From contig JAVLUZ010000143.1 in assembly GCA_036768485.1 (NCBI GenBank), forward strand, positions 4,454,346 to 4,518,345: DNA of 64,000 bases. The letters are read 5' to 3'. Positions 21,895 through 33,171 of this stretch are shown here, piece by piece. The notes under the pieces are model-generated. The model did not search any database, was not told where the DNA came from, and saw only the letters and a program-made list of their open reading frames with translations. This DNA is from Mermis nigrescens (lineage: Eukaryota > Nematoda > Enoplea > Mermithida > Mermithidae). Every line of letters starts with the position of its first letter. Position 1 is the first letter of the stretch. The position numbers and the translations under genes were made by a program.

Positions 21895-22760
21895 GCGAAA
21901 AACGCGAAAAAGTTTGACATTCTCTTCATGTATAACTCAAATCTGAGCGGTTTTGAGCGGGCTTGAAGACAAAAGCTATATATACATAAACAAAAAAATA
22001 GCGCCGGAAATTTTTTTTACATTCTTTATGCCATGACTTAAATTTGAGCAGTTTTGATCAGGCTAGAAGACAGAGGCTTCAGATAAATAATAAATCCGAC
22101 CAGTGTTTTTTTTTGTACAAGGTCCGTTTGTACATGTACACAGATGGTCCCTAAAAGTCTTTGTACATTTCGTACACACAAATTTTTGGGTACTATATAT
22201 GGTACAGTAGCGATTTTCGTGTGGCAAAAACAGAGTTGTTCGACCTTTGGTTACGTATTTTAGCAATTTCTAGGTTTCTGAGGGCGAAAATCAGTAATAA
22301 TCGTCTCAAAACGGCGCGAAGCGCCAAAAAATTTGGCATTTTTCCTTTCAAAATGCAATTTATGAAATTATAAAGATATATAGAACACACAATTGCTCAT
22401 TTCGGCGCGGAGCGCCAAGAATTTTTGCGAATTTCAGACCTTCTTTGCAATTTTTATCGTCCCAAAAATCTTTGTACATGTACAAAGACGGTCCCCAAAA
22501 GTCTTTGTACATCGCGAAAAATCTTTGCCGAATACAAAAAAACCGTGAATCCGACGCCAGAAAAAGTTCATGTTCTTCATATCATACCTCAAAATTGATT
22601 GGTTTTGGGCAGTTCAGAAGATAAAAACTACACCTGAACAATAAATCCTGCGCGAAGAGCCGGAAAAATTGACATGCTCTCGATGTCTAACTCAAATTCG
22701 AGTGATTTTTAGCGGTTTAGAAGACCGAAACTATATACAACATGAACAATAAATTGCAAA
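21895..22760 (+). repeat. Tandem array of ~105-bp hairpin units, interrupted by H1
   Basis: Four diverged units begin near 21895, 22002, 22556 and 22651. Each starts with a GCGCCGGAAA or GCGAAGAGCCGGAAA hairpin remnant, followed by TTGACATTCTC, an AACTCAAAT block, GAGCGGTTTTGAGC and AGAAGACAAAAGCTATA. Element H1 is inserted at the junction of units 2 and 3. Confidence 0.75.
22101..22547 (+). mobile_element. Family H MITE in the tandem array (H1)
   Basis: This 447-bp element starts CAGTGTTTTTTTTTGTAC and ends CAAAAAAACCGTG. It is flanked by the exact 8-bp duplication AATCCGAC (22093-22100 and 22548-22555). It holds the 16-base palindrome TTTGTACATGTACAAA near the right end and a variant near the left, plus two GGCGCGAAGCGCC-type hairpins (22314 and 22403). 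Confidence 0.92.
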
Positions 22761-22789
22761 GCACCCAAAAAATTCGCGTTTTCTCGCTC

Positions 22790-23210
22790 AAAATTACCCC
22801 AAAACCTGTTCGACGGTGTTACATTTCAGAGAACAGAAATTTCAAAATTTTCCGGCGCTTCGCGTTGGATTAATTCAATTTTACATTTGTTATTGATGTT
22901 AAGGCCGCGTCCTTCCGATCGCTGCAGTTTTATCGACAGCTTGTTCTAAAACTTTACTATGATTGAAAATTCTTACCTTCTGCACGAATTTCGGACAATT
23001 TTTGTAATGCAAAAATGCTATTTAGAGGTAAAATTTGAAACCGTTTCCGGCATTTCGAGCCGGATTATTTTCATCTAATCATTTACTATTAATGTTCATG
23101 CCGCGCCATGCCCATTGCAGTAATTGTATTGCACAAATGCGTTTTAGAGAGCTGAAATTTCGAAATTTTCTGACGCTTCGCGCCAGTTCGATAAATTGTT
23201 GAGTTTTTAT
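22790..23210. repeat. Hairpin-bearing dispersed repeat (three units)
   Basis: Three loose units contain CCGGCGCTTCGCGTTGG, CCGGCATTTCGAGCCGG and TGACGCTTCGCGCCAG, each after AAATTTTCAAATTT-like DNA. They are the reverse complement of sequence at 34725-34920 and its duplicate at 37735-37950. Confidence 0.55.
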
Positions 23211-23589
23211 TGTTCGATAAGATTCCAGAAATCGGCTAAAGTGCACTAGTGAAGGTCTGAAAATGCAGTTTTAGGAGATAGAACACATAACTGATCGTTA
23301 TATTCATTGCAATACACTGAACTTACAATAGTCAAATGTTCAAAAACTCGTTTTGGCTTCCGCCATTTAATGTAGGATGGACTTTCTGCGAAAAACATCG
23401 TGTTTCAAGATGAGTGCTCAGTTTTTGAATGTTTTTTAGACCCCGCAAAAATGTAAAATAAGGAAAAAAATTTGGATATGGTTAACATCACATTGTGAAC
23501 CAAGCGACTAGGGAAATAAACGGTGAACTAGTCCTTCTCTGTTAATCACGCACGCCCAGCAGGGTTGGAGAAAGTCAAAGTCTGAAAAT

Positions 23590-23700
23590 TTCCGAAATTT
23601 TGGTTTTCTGGTTTTTTATGGTTTTTAATGGTTTTTTCGGTTTTTTAATGGTTTTTTAATGGTTTTTTATGGTTTTCTTAATGGTTAAATTTTGGTTTTG
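23590..23700 (+). repeat. GGTTTTTTAATG tandem
   Basis: About nine imperfect copies of an 11-13 base unit GGTTTTTTAATG are preceded by GGGTTGGAGAAAGTC. The reverse complement of the same composite flanks the LINE at 31195-31265. Confidence 0.7.
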
Positions 23701-23869
23701 ATACTTGAGCACAAGTGTTAAAATGCTTTATTATGATTACAAACTACTAAATTAAAGAGCAGGCATGAGTTGCCTAACCAATTATTAAGGAAAAAAGCAA
23801 GTCAGCAATTTCCACTTTATTGAAATTTCCATAACCCGACGTTTTAGCACAAACACCCTCTTGATCATG

Positions 23870-24230
23870 TATGCCTGCATGGGCGTATTTAGGGGAGGCG
23901 GGGGGGCGACCAACCCCCCCCCTTAGCCCAAAAATAATTTTGGAAAGGTAAGGAAATGCAAGAAATGCAAGAAATGCAATGCAAAACCAACCCCCCCAAA
24001 AACAAAACCGATTTCAGCGGCTTCTGCAACGTGGCTAAGAACTTCGTCATCGGATAAGATCAGGGCCGTATTCATGGGGCGGATCCCCCGGAAATAAAAA
24101 ATAATTTTGAAACACATATACAAGGGTCCCCCAAAGGAAAAAATGAAAAATTCTCAAAGTAGGTCTAAAACACCACCAAAACAGGTTTTCAGCGTACTTT
24201 TGAGCTAGTAAATAGTGATCGACCGCGGCG
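23870..24230. repeat. G-rich dispersed repeat
   Basis: GGGCGTATTTAGGGGAGGCGG at its start and CTAAAACACCACCAAAACAGG then GTACTTTTGAGCTAG at its end recur at 36560-36690 and 39541-39675. The interval 23990-24062 holds a short minus-strand open stretch (LSDDEVLSHVAEAAEIGF) that looks coding but matches nothing I know. Confidence 0.5.
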
Positions 24231-24455
24231 ACTTTTTTAGCCGAGGCCGGGGCGGTACCGGGGCAGAAACAAAATCCCCGGCCCCGGCCGGAGCCGGAGT
24301 AAGACAAGGAAAATATTATTGCATGACACTACTTGGGGTGGGCATAGGGAGAGAAATAATGAGCGACTGCACCATTCAGTAGTAAATGGCAAGCGCAAAG
24401 TTAGGTGCGCCTTTTCAAATCAAGTTTTATTACTATTTAATATCACGAAAAACAT

Positions 24456-25344
24456 TTAGTTCAGCGTTTCATTGTCTGAATCATCAATAAATTCTATGTC
24501 GCTGCTATTATCACACTCAATATTATTTGAATCTGCACTACTGATACTGCTACTGCTTGCGCCGCATTCTACATGCTCATCAGCCTAAGTGCTTGGGAGC
24601 TTTTACACATTGAATCCAAGTGCTCGCAAATTATGCCTTAGAAATAAGAGCGTCTGAAGATTTTCTGGCTTTAATTGAATTCTTGAACCATTAGCTAAAT
24701 CGAGTGGCGGATCTAGGATTTTCCTAAGGGGGAGGCGGTATCCCAACTTTTCCAAAAATAGTCAAAAATAGGTCCGCGAATTTGCCCTTAACGCGCGAAA
24801 TAGCGTTTTTTTTTCCCAGTATTTTACATTGCGTACTTTTACAAAAAATCACTTTTTACGCAATATTTTTCGAGAAATTTTAAAATTTTCGACAATTTTG
24901 TGCTAAAAATCATTAAATTTCTTTGACTTTTACAAAAATCTGGCGCGTAGCGCCGGGAAATTTGTAAAATTAAGGCGGATAGACGTCTAGAAGCATGATT
25001 TACTGATTGATTTCCTGTTTTTATAGCATTTGATGCAAAATATCGAAATTTTCAATTGAAAATAGAAGAAAACGCAAAAATAGAACAGAAAATGCTTCCA
25101 GGTCGGCAAGAAAGTTAATAAATGTCATTAATAGATATCATCTGGCGCGAACCGCCGGAAAAATTTGAGAAATTATGGACACTCACTGCCAAAAATCATT
25201 CCAAATTGCATATCCATTCTTTATCTCGCCAAATATTTTTGGCCAATGGGGAGGGCGGCCGCCCCCCCTCCTTAAATCCGCGCCTGGCTACATCACGAAC
25301 TGACTTGAATTCGCGTTCGCTGGACACAGATTTATTAGGCAGCA
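24456..25344 (-). pseudogene. hAT transposase C-terminus, decayed and split
   Basis: hAT transposases cut and paste DNA and leave 8-bp duplications. Their C-terminal dimerisation domain reads roughly SSER.F, then R..L.PE, then LLFLR.NL. On the minus strand 25342-25287 encodes LPNKSVSSEREFKSVRD. Removing the D element and one copy of its duplication, the frame continues at 24701 with ANGSRIQLKPENLQTLL and FLRHNLRALGF before a stop at 24603. The same frame, after one further stop, continues as an acidic serine-rich tail (DNSSDIEFIDDSDNETL) to TAA at 24456. Upstream, an E element begins at 25343. LAWKIYAL beyond it (near 25760-25785) may be the preceding piece. The catalytic core is absent, so this copy is dead. 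Confidence 0.82.
24702..25286 (+). mobile_element. Family D element inside the hAT relic
   Basis: This 585-bp element starts GAGTGGCGGATCTAGG and ends TAAATCCGCGCCTG. It is flanked by GCTAAATC (24694-24701) and GCTACATC (25287-25294), 7 of 8 identical. Hairpins GGCGCGTAGCGCC (24943) and GGCGCGAACCGCC (25144) lie inside. Confidence 0.88.
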
Positions 25345-25733
25345 TACATGATTATGGGTGGTTTGGGGGTTCTCAAACCCCCCCCCTCCAAAAAAAATTT
25401 TCACCTTCGCAAAAAATTTTTCACTTCACACTTTGTTAGAAAAATCATAGGAAGTGTCAAGATTTAAGCGTTTTTAGCATTCAAATGGCTCAAAATTGTC
25501 AAATTTTTGCGCTTCGCGCCAAATTGGCATTAAATAGTCACTTTTTGACTATATTTTGGTCAATTTAATGCAATTTTCGGAATTTTTCGTGTTTTTATGT
25601 TCTAGGACGAAAGAGCATCATCAAAAATGCTTTAAAATCGTGTTCTCAACGCATATAAAGCGTTTTTACAGTAAAAAATGCACTTTAAAAATTTTTTCCG
25701 ATAACACCACCCCCAGAAGCGAATAGAAATGAT
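25343..25733 (-). mobile_element. Family E copy, reverse (E6)
   Basis: It starts CATACATGATTATGGG and carries TGCGCTTCGCGCCAAA, GACTATATTTTGGTCAATTT and TTTTTATGTTCTAGG in E order. The right end is decayed and only approximate. It appears to interrupt the hAT relic. Confidence 0.7.
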
Positions 25734-25739
25734 GGCACA

Positions 25740-26645
25740 CAGTCAATGCCCTAACAGAGCATAAATTTTCCAAGCAAGTTAAAATAAGAAACAAAGACTT
25801 TGAATGTAAATGAGAAAGCTCCGATGAAAAGAAGTAATAATCGTTATTAACAAAACCAGAAACAGAAGCGGTGGAATCACAGAGATGTAGCGATTGGGCG
25901 GAATAGGTATTGGACGTAATAAATGAGACATATATAGTTTAAAATTATCGGATCGAACGCAAATCTGCAGCGCAGTTTACATTCGCCTATAATGAACTTC
26001 CGCCCTAATAACTATTACACAAGAAACGCGTTTTAAAGCAGGCGGTTCCCATTCGATTAAATGTAAAAGTGTTGATAGTTCAGTAAGCAAGCAAAGTCGG
26101 CAGAAGGCAAAACGATTCACTTCAGTTTACGCTTTTGAACGATGAGGAGTTTTTGAAGAATATGGTGTGAACAGATTTTGCGCCATTCCGGCAGAAGTGC
26201 CATACAATTGCAGCAAAAACGATACTTTGTATCACTAAAAGACGCGAAAAAAAATAATAAAGCAAATCCATACAAAACTCACAGAGTTACGGTACTTTAA
26301 ACATCATACTTCGACATTCCACCATTTTGAGCCACTTTAAGGAATTTTAGCAGTTTATCAAAGGTTTCCGATTTTTACTAATTAATATTTTCCTGCCATT
26401 TTCAAGGTCGCAGATTACAAGAAATTAAGTTATACTGCGTGGAAACCAAGATTAAAGAAAAATTTTTTTGTAATTTTTTGCCCAAATTTTCAAGAAATTT
26501 TTTTTTAATTTCACTATTTTTAGCATTGTTTACATCCAGTTAAAGATTTCTGCTTGAATACGATTCAAACAGCATTTTTGGATTATCTTAAAGTTCCAAC
26601 CGTTTGAAGATTCAAACAGTGGAATGCAGAATAACATGTACCCAA
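25740..26645. other. AT-rich intergenic DNA
   Basis: Apart from the possible extension of the hAT relic near 25760, nothing was recognised. Confidence 0.4.
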
Positions 26646-26651
26646 CTTAGG

Positions 26652-26745
26652 TCGACCTAAGCATCTATACATCGACCTGAGCATCTATACATCGACCTAA
26701 GCATCTATACGTTGACCTAAGCATCTATACCTCGAACCTAAGCGG
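26652..26745 (+). repeat. 20-bp minisatellite
   Basis: Four units of TCGACCTAAGCATCTATACA, with one or two changes each, run from 26652 to 26731. A partial fifth follows, and AGGTCGACCT precedes it. Spacing is contiguous, with no spacers, so it is not a CRISPR. Confidence 0.9.
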
Positions 26746-27358
26746 GACCGACCTCGACCTAAGCAGCCGAAAACACCTTCTCAGATAAACTAAGCTTAAG
26801 CCTAAGCGTCATTTAAGCAGAAACTTGAATTTTCACATTATCTAGACAGAAACAACATGCAAAAAAATTGCTTTTTCAAATTTATAAATTTTCAAACAAA
26901 ATTTTTTTCCGTAAAATAAGTTATTTTTTCGTAATGAGCGGCCTTGAAAATGTCAGATACATATGTTTTCAGCCCAAATTCGGAACATTTTTGGCAAACT
27001 GCTAAAATACCTCACTTTAATGTAGGTAGCTATATCCTGAGTAACTCTATCTTCACCAATATTGATCCGTTTTTCATAAAAATTTTTTCCGCACTTTCTT
27101 TATGCATGTCCTCCTCATTTCAATCAATATCGTTCCTTTCCACGTACATCTGCAAGTTTTCCGTTCACACCATATAGTAAAGTTTAGCCAACGAGGATAA
27201 CAATCATAAACAACGTCCAAACGAAAGAACGATAATATTTGAAGAAGAAGAAGAAAGTGTTTATTGTCAGAAAAATACACGAAAATTGATAAAACACAAA
27301 TACATTATAAAATAGCGACTGAACAAAAGGACATACACAGATCACGAAAGTGATACAA

Positions 27359-30140
27359 CTAGGTATGCCCCAACAATAAATTTGTAAAATCAATCTTTAG
27401 GAGCTCTTTTTTGAACAAACCGATTTTGGGAAAAGAGACAATTTGATCAGGTAAGGAGTTCCAGATTTTTCGGTATCTGCGAAAAATCGTTGAGGTGAGC
27501 ATTGGAACGGACAACTGGTAGTTTAACTTTACGACTGTTAACTGATCGGGTAGTGCCTTGACTAAAAATGAAGAATTCATTAGCATCAATACAAGATAAA
27601 CCATTAATAATTTGATACATGAGACATAGACATATGTGAAGACTACGAAGTTCTAAAGAAGGCAGGTTAAGAAGCTTTAGGCGTTCAAGATAGGATAAAT
27701 TGCTATTCAAACCAAAAAGACGTTTAGTAAATTTACGCTGAACATTTTCAAGACGATTTATATCATTTGCATAATATGGATTCCATACAGAAACAGCATA
27801 CTCAAGCATAGGTCTTAAATAAGTAGTATAAGCCCTAACTAAAATTTCTTTATCACAAGAAAGAAAAGCTTTGTGTATTAGAAAACAACGAGAAACAGCT
27901 TTTTTAATTATGTGATTTAAATGTTCCTTACAATTGAGATTGTGGGAAAAATAAACACCCAGATCACGAACGGAACAAATATCATTTGGAATATTTATAT
28001 TATTCAAAGAATAAAGCTTTTTTGGATTATTTTTACCAAGATGTAAAACTGCACATTTTTCCGAAGCAACAGGAAGTTGCCAATTTATAGACCAAATATA
28101 AATATTGTCCAGATCTTTTTGTATTAAATGATAATTAGAAGATGGACCAAAGATTTTGACATCATCGACAAAGAGGTAAATTTTACTATATTCAATCAAA
28201 TTACATAGGTCATTAATATAAATTAAGAATAAAGTAGGACTAATACAACTACCTTGGGGACACCACCGCCAACAGGCATGAAATCAGAAAAAACTCCGTC
28301 AATACAAACACGCTGAGACCGACCATGTGAAAAGGAATCAAGCCAATTAAAAAGTAGACCTTTTATTCCATATTTTGAGAGCTTATATAAAAGCTTAGAT
28401 AACGGGATTTTATCGAAAGCTTTAGAAAAGTCGATGTAAGCTACATCGACAGGAGTCCTATTACTCAAAGATACCGTCCAACTGTGTTTACATTTAAGTA
28501 GTTGTAATTCACAAGACTTTGATTTTTGAAAACCAAACTGAGAAGAAGATAAGAGTCTGTTTGTAGTGAGAAAATCGACAATTTTTGAATTAATCAAATT
28601 TTCCATGATTTTACTTGATGAGCAGCAAATAGAAATCGGCCTGTAATTAATCACTAAAGCCGCGTCACCTTTTTTAAAGACTGGGCTTACATTTGCCAGT
28701 TTCCATAAATTGGGGATAGTGCTAGTCAAAAAAGAAACATTAAAGATACTAGCTAAAGGCTCAGCAAGATAATTTGAAAGTTTTTTCAAGAAAAAATGAC
28801 AGAGTCCATCGGGACCAATAGAAAAAGAACCTTTTATTTGATTTAAAACCTGTTGCACGTTCCAAGCGTCAAAATGAATGGTTTGCAAAGCAAAACCAGT
28901 CATCGAATCTAAAAAAGGAAGATGATTATTATCAACAGAAAAAACAGAAGAAAAGTAGTTATTAAACAAATTTACCTCTTCTAAAGGATCAGAAACGATT
29001 TTGTGGTAATGAAAAAGAGGTGGAAAAGAGCGATGATTATTCAACCGATTATTGACAAATTTATAAAATGATTTCAAACTTTTGTCAGAAAGAAGATTAA
29101 TTTCTTCAGAAGCAGAGAAATTTTTAATTTCAAAAATCCAATTTTCTACAAAAAGATTTATATTTGATTTTTGTATCGGTGGAGTGATAAAGTTTATGTT
29201 TCTTCCAAAGCATACGTTTTTTAGTTAACATTCTTTTAATTAGTTTGAGATATTTACGTTTCATGGGCTTGGGATGAGTTAATGGAACAAATGCATAAAT
29301 TAAAGAGTGAAGCACTCCAACAAACAAATTATACATATCATTTACATTAGAACAGGTATCAAAAAGATCAAGCCAAGAAATCTGAGACAGTGCTAGACCT
29401 AACGAATCAAAATCAGCTTTATGAAAGTTAAAAAAGATGATCTAGGATTACGGACTGGCATCAAGACAATCAAATATAATTGAATTATGATCACTATTAG
29501 AAAAAGGAATATCAACTTTTACGTTAGAAATTTGATCAGATGCAAAGAGAAGATCTAGTATATTTTTTTCATAAGTATTTTCTGTTATTAATTGATGTAA
29601 ACCAGTGCCCGAAAGTGTGTCGAAAAATAGGGTATTTGAATTATCAGTAGGAACCGAACTTATCCACCAATTGATTTTTGGCAAATTAAAATCTCCTAAG
29701 ATTACAAAAGGGAAAGGAACAGAACAAGCCCATTCAATACATCTACATAAAATTTCAGCATAAGCTAGATCAAAATCAGGAGGTCGGTAAAACAAAAATA
29801 AATCTGATCTTTCTATTAGAATCAAAAATATCAGTTATTAGAATTTCGGAAGCTTTAAAAGCGGGTGGAGGATTTATTTGAATAGCATTGAAAGAAGTTT
29901 TATGAAATAAAGCTACACCCCACCATGTTTACAGTTTCGATCACAGCGGAAAATGCGATAATTTTTACCAGGGCACAATAATCCATCGGAAATATCAATA
30001 TGAAACCATGTTTCAGAAAAAAATAGAGCATCAAAACTTTCTTCATTCAGCAAAAAATGTAAGTTGCTAAGTTTGTTCAAAAGACTTCGAGCATTAGCAT
30101 AAAAACATTGAAATTTTAAATAATCTTGGGGCGCGGATAC
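27359..30140 (-). pseudogene. LINE ORF2: APE endonuclease plus reverse transcriptase, frameshifted
   Basis: ORF2 nicks target DNA and copies element RNA. The endonuclease is visible as NARSLLNKLSNL, then SETWFH, RCDRN and GGVALF, then after a frameshift near 29820 FYRPPDF, LGDFNLPKINWW and SDHNS, its metal and catalytic residues. A linker (WKKHKLYHSTDTK) leads to the reverse transcriptase with NYRPISI, YIDFSKAFDKI and, after a one-base shift near 28270-28260, PQGSCISPTLF, then LFVDD as the polymerase box. The thumb region reads WNPYYANDINRLENVQRKFTK-like sequence. A final frameshift near 27520 leads to IWNSLPDQIVSFP and stop at 27359. Confidence 0.9.
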
Positions 30141-31013
30141 CTAATGAGCGAGTCGCGGGCTATTAGTATTTACATTAGGTTTACATTTAACGCAATCAGC
30201 ACGAAAATCGATATATAATCCTTGTTCACCTCGAGATTTGCGATCATTCAGCTCATAAACCAGTTCGCGTTGCCGTTTTGGTTGTAGAAAGGATAGGTCA
30301 GGATGACAACGTAGATGCAAAAGCTTTGGATTGGACACGGACTGTCTTATTAATCAGTGAGATAAAGCGATGCCTTGTCTGAGCCGAAGTCAGGCAAACT
30401 TTGACAAATTGAACGCGATTTTCATGAATGGGGCCATCACGAAAGACGCGAGTAACATCGGACGACACTAGATCGTGACCATCAGAATAAGAGTCAATCA
30501 GAGATTTTACCTGATTTATGTCCTCGACACTGTTCGATAAAGGCAAATTGAATGAAACGGCATTGCACTTTTTAGAATCCCTTTTCAATCGCATCATTTA
30601 TCATGGCAGACAAATCGTTTTTATCATAATCAGTAGAACAATTTCGTGAACGTTCAAGGTGATCAATTTTATTTTGTAAGTCAGCAAGCTGAGTAGCAAA
30701 ATTGTCTAAACGTTGTTCAATATAAAGATATTTTTTCACGATCGGTCTACAATGGAAACAATAGAAAGTGGAATGGGGCTTTGAATAAGTTTCATAGTCA
30801 TGATCGTCAACTTTTAAGCAAGATGTATGACCCCAGTGTTCACAAAAATCACATAATAAAGCAGTATCGTCATCAGTGACTAACTTGTAGCAAATAACAC
30901 AGTCGGCAGAATTATCATTTGCAGCATTTAATACAGCAAAGTTAGACGAACGTGATGGTGACCTGGCACTTAAACTGGCATCGATATTTTTCGAAGCGCA
31001 ATTTCTTTTACCC
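30141..31013 (-). pseudogene. LINE ORF1 with PHD finger, frameshifted
   Basis: ORF1 proteins of this group bind element RNA and chaperone target-primed reverse transcription. After a basic N-terminus (MGKRNCASK) comes a PHD zinc finger with CVICYK, CDFCEHWGH, SCLK and FYCFHCRP spacing. A coiled-coil-like stretch (RLDNFATQLADLQNKIDHL) follows, then an RRM-like part ending KVCLTSAQTRHRFISLI and a C-terminal domain (LQPKRQRELVYELNDRK). Frame changes occur near 30580 and near 30320, and the stop is at 30141. It lies immediately upstream of ORF2. Confidence 0.85.
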
Positions 31014-31120
31014 ATGGTAAAAATCAAAGAAATACGTAGGCAGAATTGCAATATTGATCAAATTTAGTTAAAATAACGCATTGCGGCTCTTCAGCTCGAT
31101 TAGTCGCCACCTGCAATAAC

Positions 31121-31674
31121 GAACGAACGAAACGATACTAAGAGAGTGTTCACAAATGATGAAATACGCATTCTGCAATATTGTTTAACATCGATTTTTA
31201 AAACCAAGAAAACCAAAAACAAGGCCGATTTTCAAACCATAAAAAACCAAGCCCGGCCAACCCTGACGCCCAGTGCTGCCAGGTCAAAATTTTAAAAACT
31301 GCCACAATTCTCGAGAAAAAAATGCCACAGGCCCCTCAAAAATCTGATATCCCGTGGTTATGCATAGGAGGAAAACATCACCAAAAAATTAAAAAATTGC
31401 CATGCCAACCCGACATTGCGCAGTGCGCACGCCCTTTTTCTCGATATAACCACAGTGTTTTTCAAGCTTTCTGTAACTGCACAGAAATATAAACGTGTGA
31501 CATTAACAAATTGTATTGCGAATAATTTTCATAATCTGTATACTGTATGTGAATATTAAAATTTTTCCGCACAGACGATAGCGCCTTGACAAAGCGGTGT
31601 TTTTACCATCGTGATGAAATGCACAAGGGTGGAGGTATGGGCATATCAATAAACATACTTTAATAATTTACAAG
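31121..31674. other. Flank of the LINE
   Basis: It contains at 31195-31265 the reverse complement of the GGTTTT tandem and GGTTGG motif seen at 23575-23700. Otherwise unassigned. Confidence 0.4.
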
Positions 31675-31942
31675 CATAGGTAGGCAGCAACATGGGCGGT
31701 GCAAGATTTATCAAAGATCAAAAACTAATCTAAAAAATGGTGGGTAAGCGGGAAAACTCAATTTTCAACATTTCTCATCAAACACTATCTATTAGCCTAA
31801 AAAACTTGTTAAAAAAAACGCAAGAAAAATTTTAAAAAATTGATGGAAGGGGTATTTTGGTTTCTAAGGGGGTAGGGGTATTCGGCCTTCTGGGAGGTGC
31901 ATACCCCTTCCCTCCTCCCTCAACCCTTCACGCTCATGTGTG
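31675..31942 (-). mobile_element. Family B MITE copy, reverse (B7)
   Basis: This 268-bp diverged copy starts CATAGGTAGGCAGC. It is flanked by TTTACAAG (31667-31674) and TTTACGAG (31943-31950), 7 of 8 identical. Confidence 0.82.
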
Positions 31943-31950
31943 TTTACGAG

Positions 31951-32547
31951 ATTCTCTGATGGCTAAAAACGACAAAAAATGCTGTTCAGATTTTATTACC
32001 GATAAAATAGCACAGAATCTTTCAAAATCGGCTGAATCTCCGTATAGAAATTATTTGAAAACGTGTATGCAAAAATATATCTGAAGCTAAGAAAGTACCT
32101 GCTCTTGTGTAAATACTGCTAAGGTTACGTTTACTGTGCCAAAAAGCAAATGCGTATGCTTAATCGACACGACCTGTTTTGCTTGATAGTGCGCGCTCCG
32201 TCTTTCACTAAAAATTTGGTCCGCAATTGATGAACCGTATTCATTCATAATTTTGTTCTGCTACATAGATTGTGTTCCACATCATAGAGGCGTGCAAAAA
32301 TTCTTAAATAGGTATAGACTTATGAAAGTATTTATGAAAAAATTTGTCTAAATTTTTTATTACAAAATCAATTCTTGAAATTTTACCTCTAAACAGCATT
32401 TTCGCATTTCACAAAAAATTGTCCGAAAATTTGCGCTGACGTTTAGAATTTCCAGTCATATTAAAGTCCCCAAAAAAGTTGGGAGTACGAGAAATTCTAG
32501 CAAGGGTTCCTCAACAAGTTTTTGAAGCGCAGTTGAAAGTATGTACA
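31951..32547. other. Unassigned AT-rich DNA
   Basis: No support for any feature. Confidence 0.4.
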
Positions 32548-32549
32548 TA

Positions 32550-33169
32550 CCGTATTTATTTGAATAAACGTCGCGGCGTTTAATATTTTCAGAGGTCATT
32601 CTGGTGCGGCGTTTATTCAAGGGCGGCGATTAATCAAGGGCGGCGATTATTTTTTTTTCAATTGGGTATCTATAAAAAGTTCACCAAATACACAATAATA
32701 AACTTTTTAGCCAACACTTAAAAACAGAAAGCGAATTTAGTAGGTAGGTAATTTAACAACAGAAAATTAAAAAATTTCAACTTCGAAAACTTCATCATCA
32801 GATTCAAATTCTGATTCACTCAAGCGAACTTGTAATCGACGCTGTATATTTTTTACGCGATATATCACCCACGTCTGAAGTATTTCTCGCTTCCATGATC
32901 ATGAATTTTCGTAAAACTCGATTAAAAATGGAAGCAAAATGGAAAAGAAACGTGTAAAAATGGGTGCAAATGAACAAAAAGCGTGAATCATCTCTCAGTA
33001 GGCGAAATTTAAACTTCTGCTTGAAGTTTACAATAAAAATACAGTTTTCGAAATAATCGCCGCGGCGTTAATTCAAGGGCGGCGATTATTATTTTTTGAG
33101 ACCTTGGGTGCGGCGTTTATTCAAAGGCGGCGTTTATTCAAGGGCGGCTTTTTATTCAAATAAATACGG
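32550..33169. mobile_element. TA-targeted inverted-repeat element with coding remnant
   Basis: This 620-bp element starts CCGTATTTATTTGAATAA and ends with its inverse, flanked by TA on both sides (32548-32549 and 33170-33171). Both ends carry repeated GGCGGCGTTTATTCAAGG words. Inside, minus strand 32898-32767 is open for 43 codons and ends LSESEFESDDEVFEVEIF then a stop, which looks like the acidic C-terminus of a lost transposase. The class is mariner/Tc-like by target site. Confidence 0.85.
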
Positions 33170-33171
33170 TA

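Larger units (their letters stand above)
27236..31120 (-). mobile_element. CR1/Jockey-like non-LTR retrotransposon, near full length
   Basis: The element reads 5' to 3' on the minus strand. A short leader is followed by ORF1 (31013 to about 30141), ORF2 with APE endonuclease (about 30110-29450) and reverse transcriptase (29077-27360), then AATAAA at 27265-27260 and a (CTT)n tail at 27240-27252. Flanks AACGAAAGAACGATA (27220 region) and AACGAACGAAACGATA (31119 region) look like a worn 15-16 bp target duplication. Several frameshifts make it inactive. Clade placement from motifs only. Confidence 0.88.

Noticed and set aside
23990..24062. Short coding-like stretch LSDDEVLSHVAEAAEIGF
   Set aside because: Too short, no family match and flanked by repeats, so I mention it only within the repeat entry.
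26652..26745. Possible CRISPR array
   Set aside because: Units are contiguous without spacers and the DNA is clearly eukaryotic.
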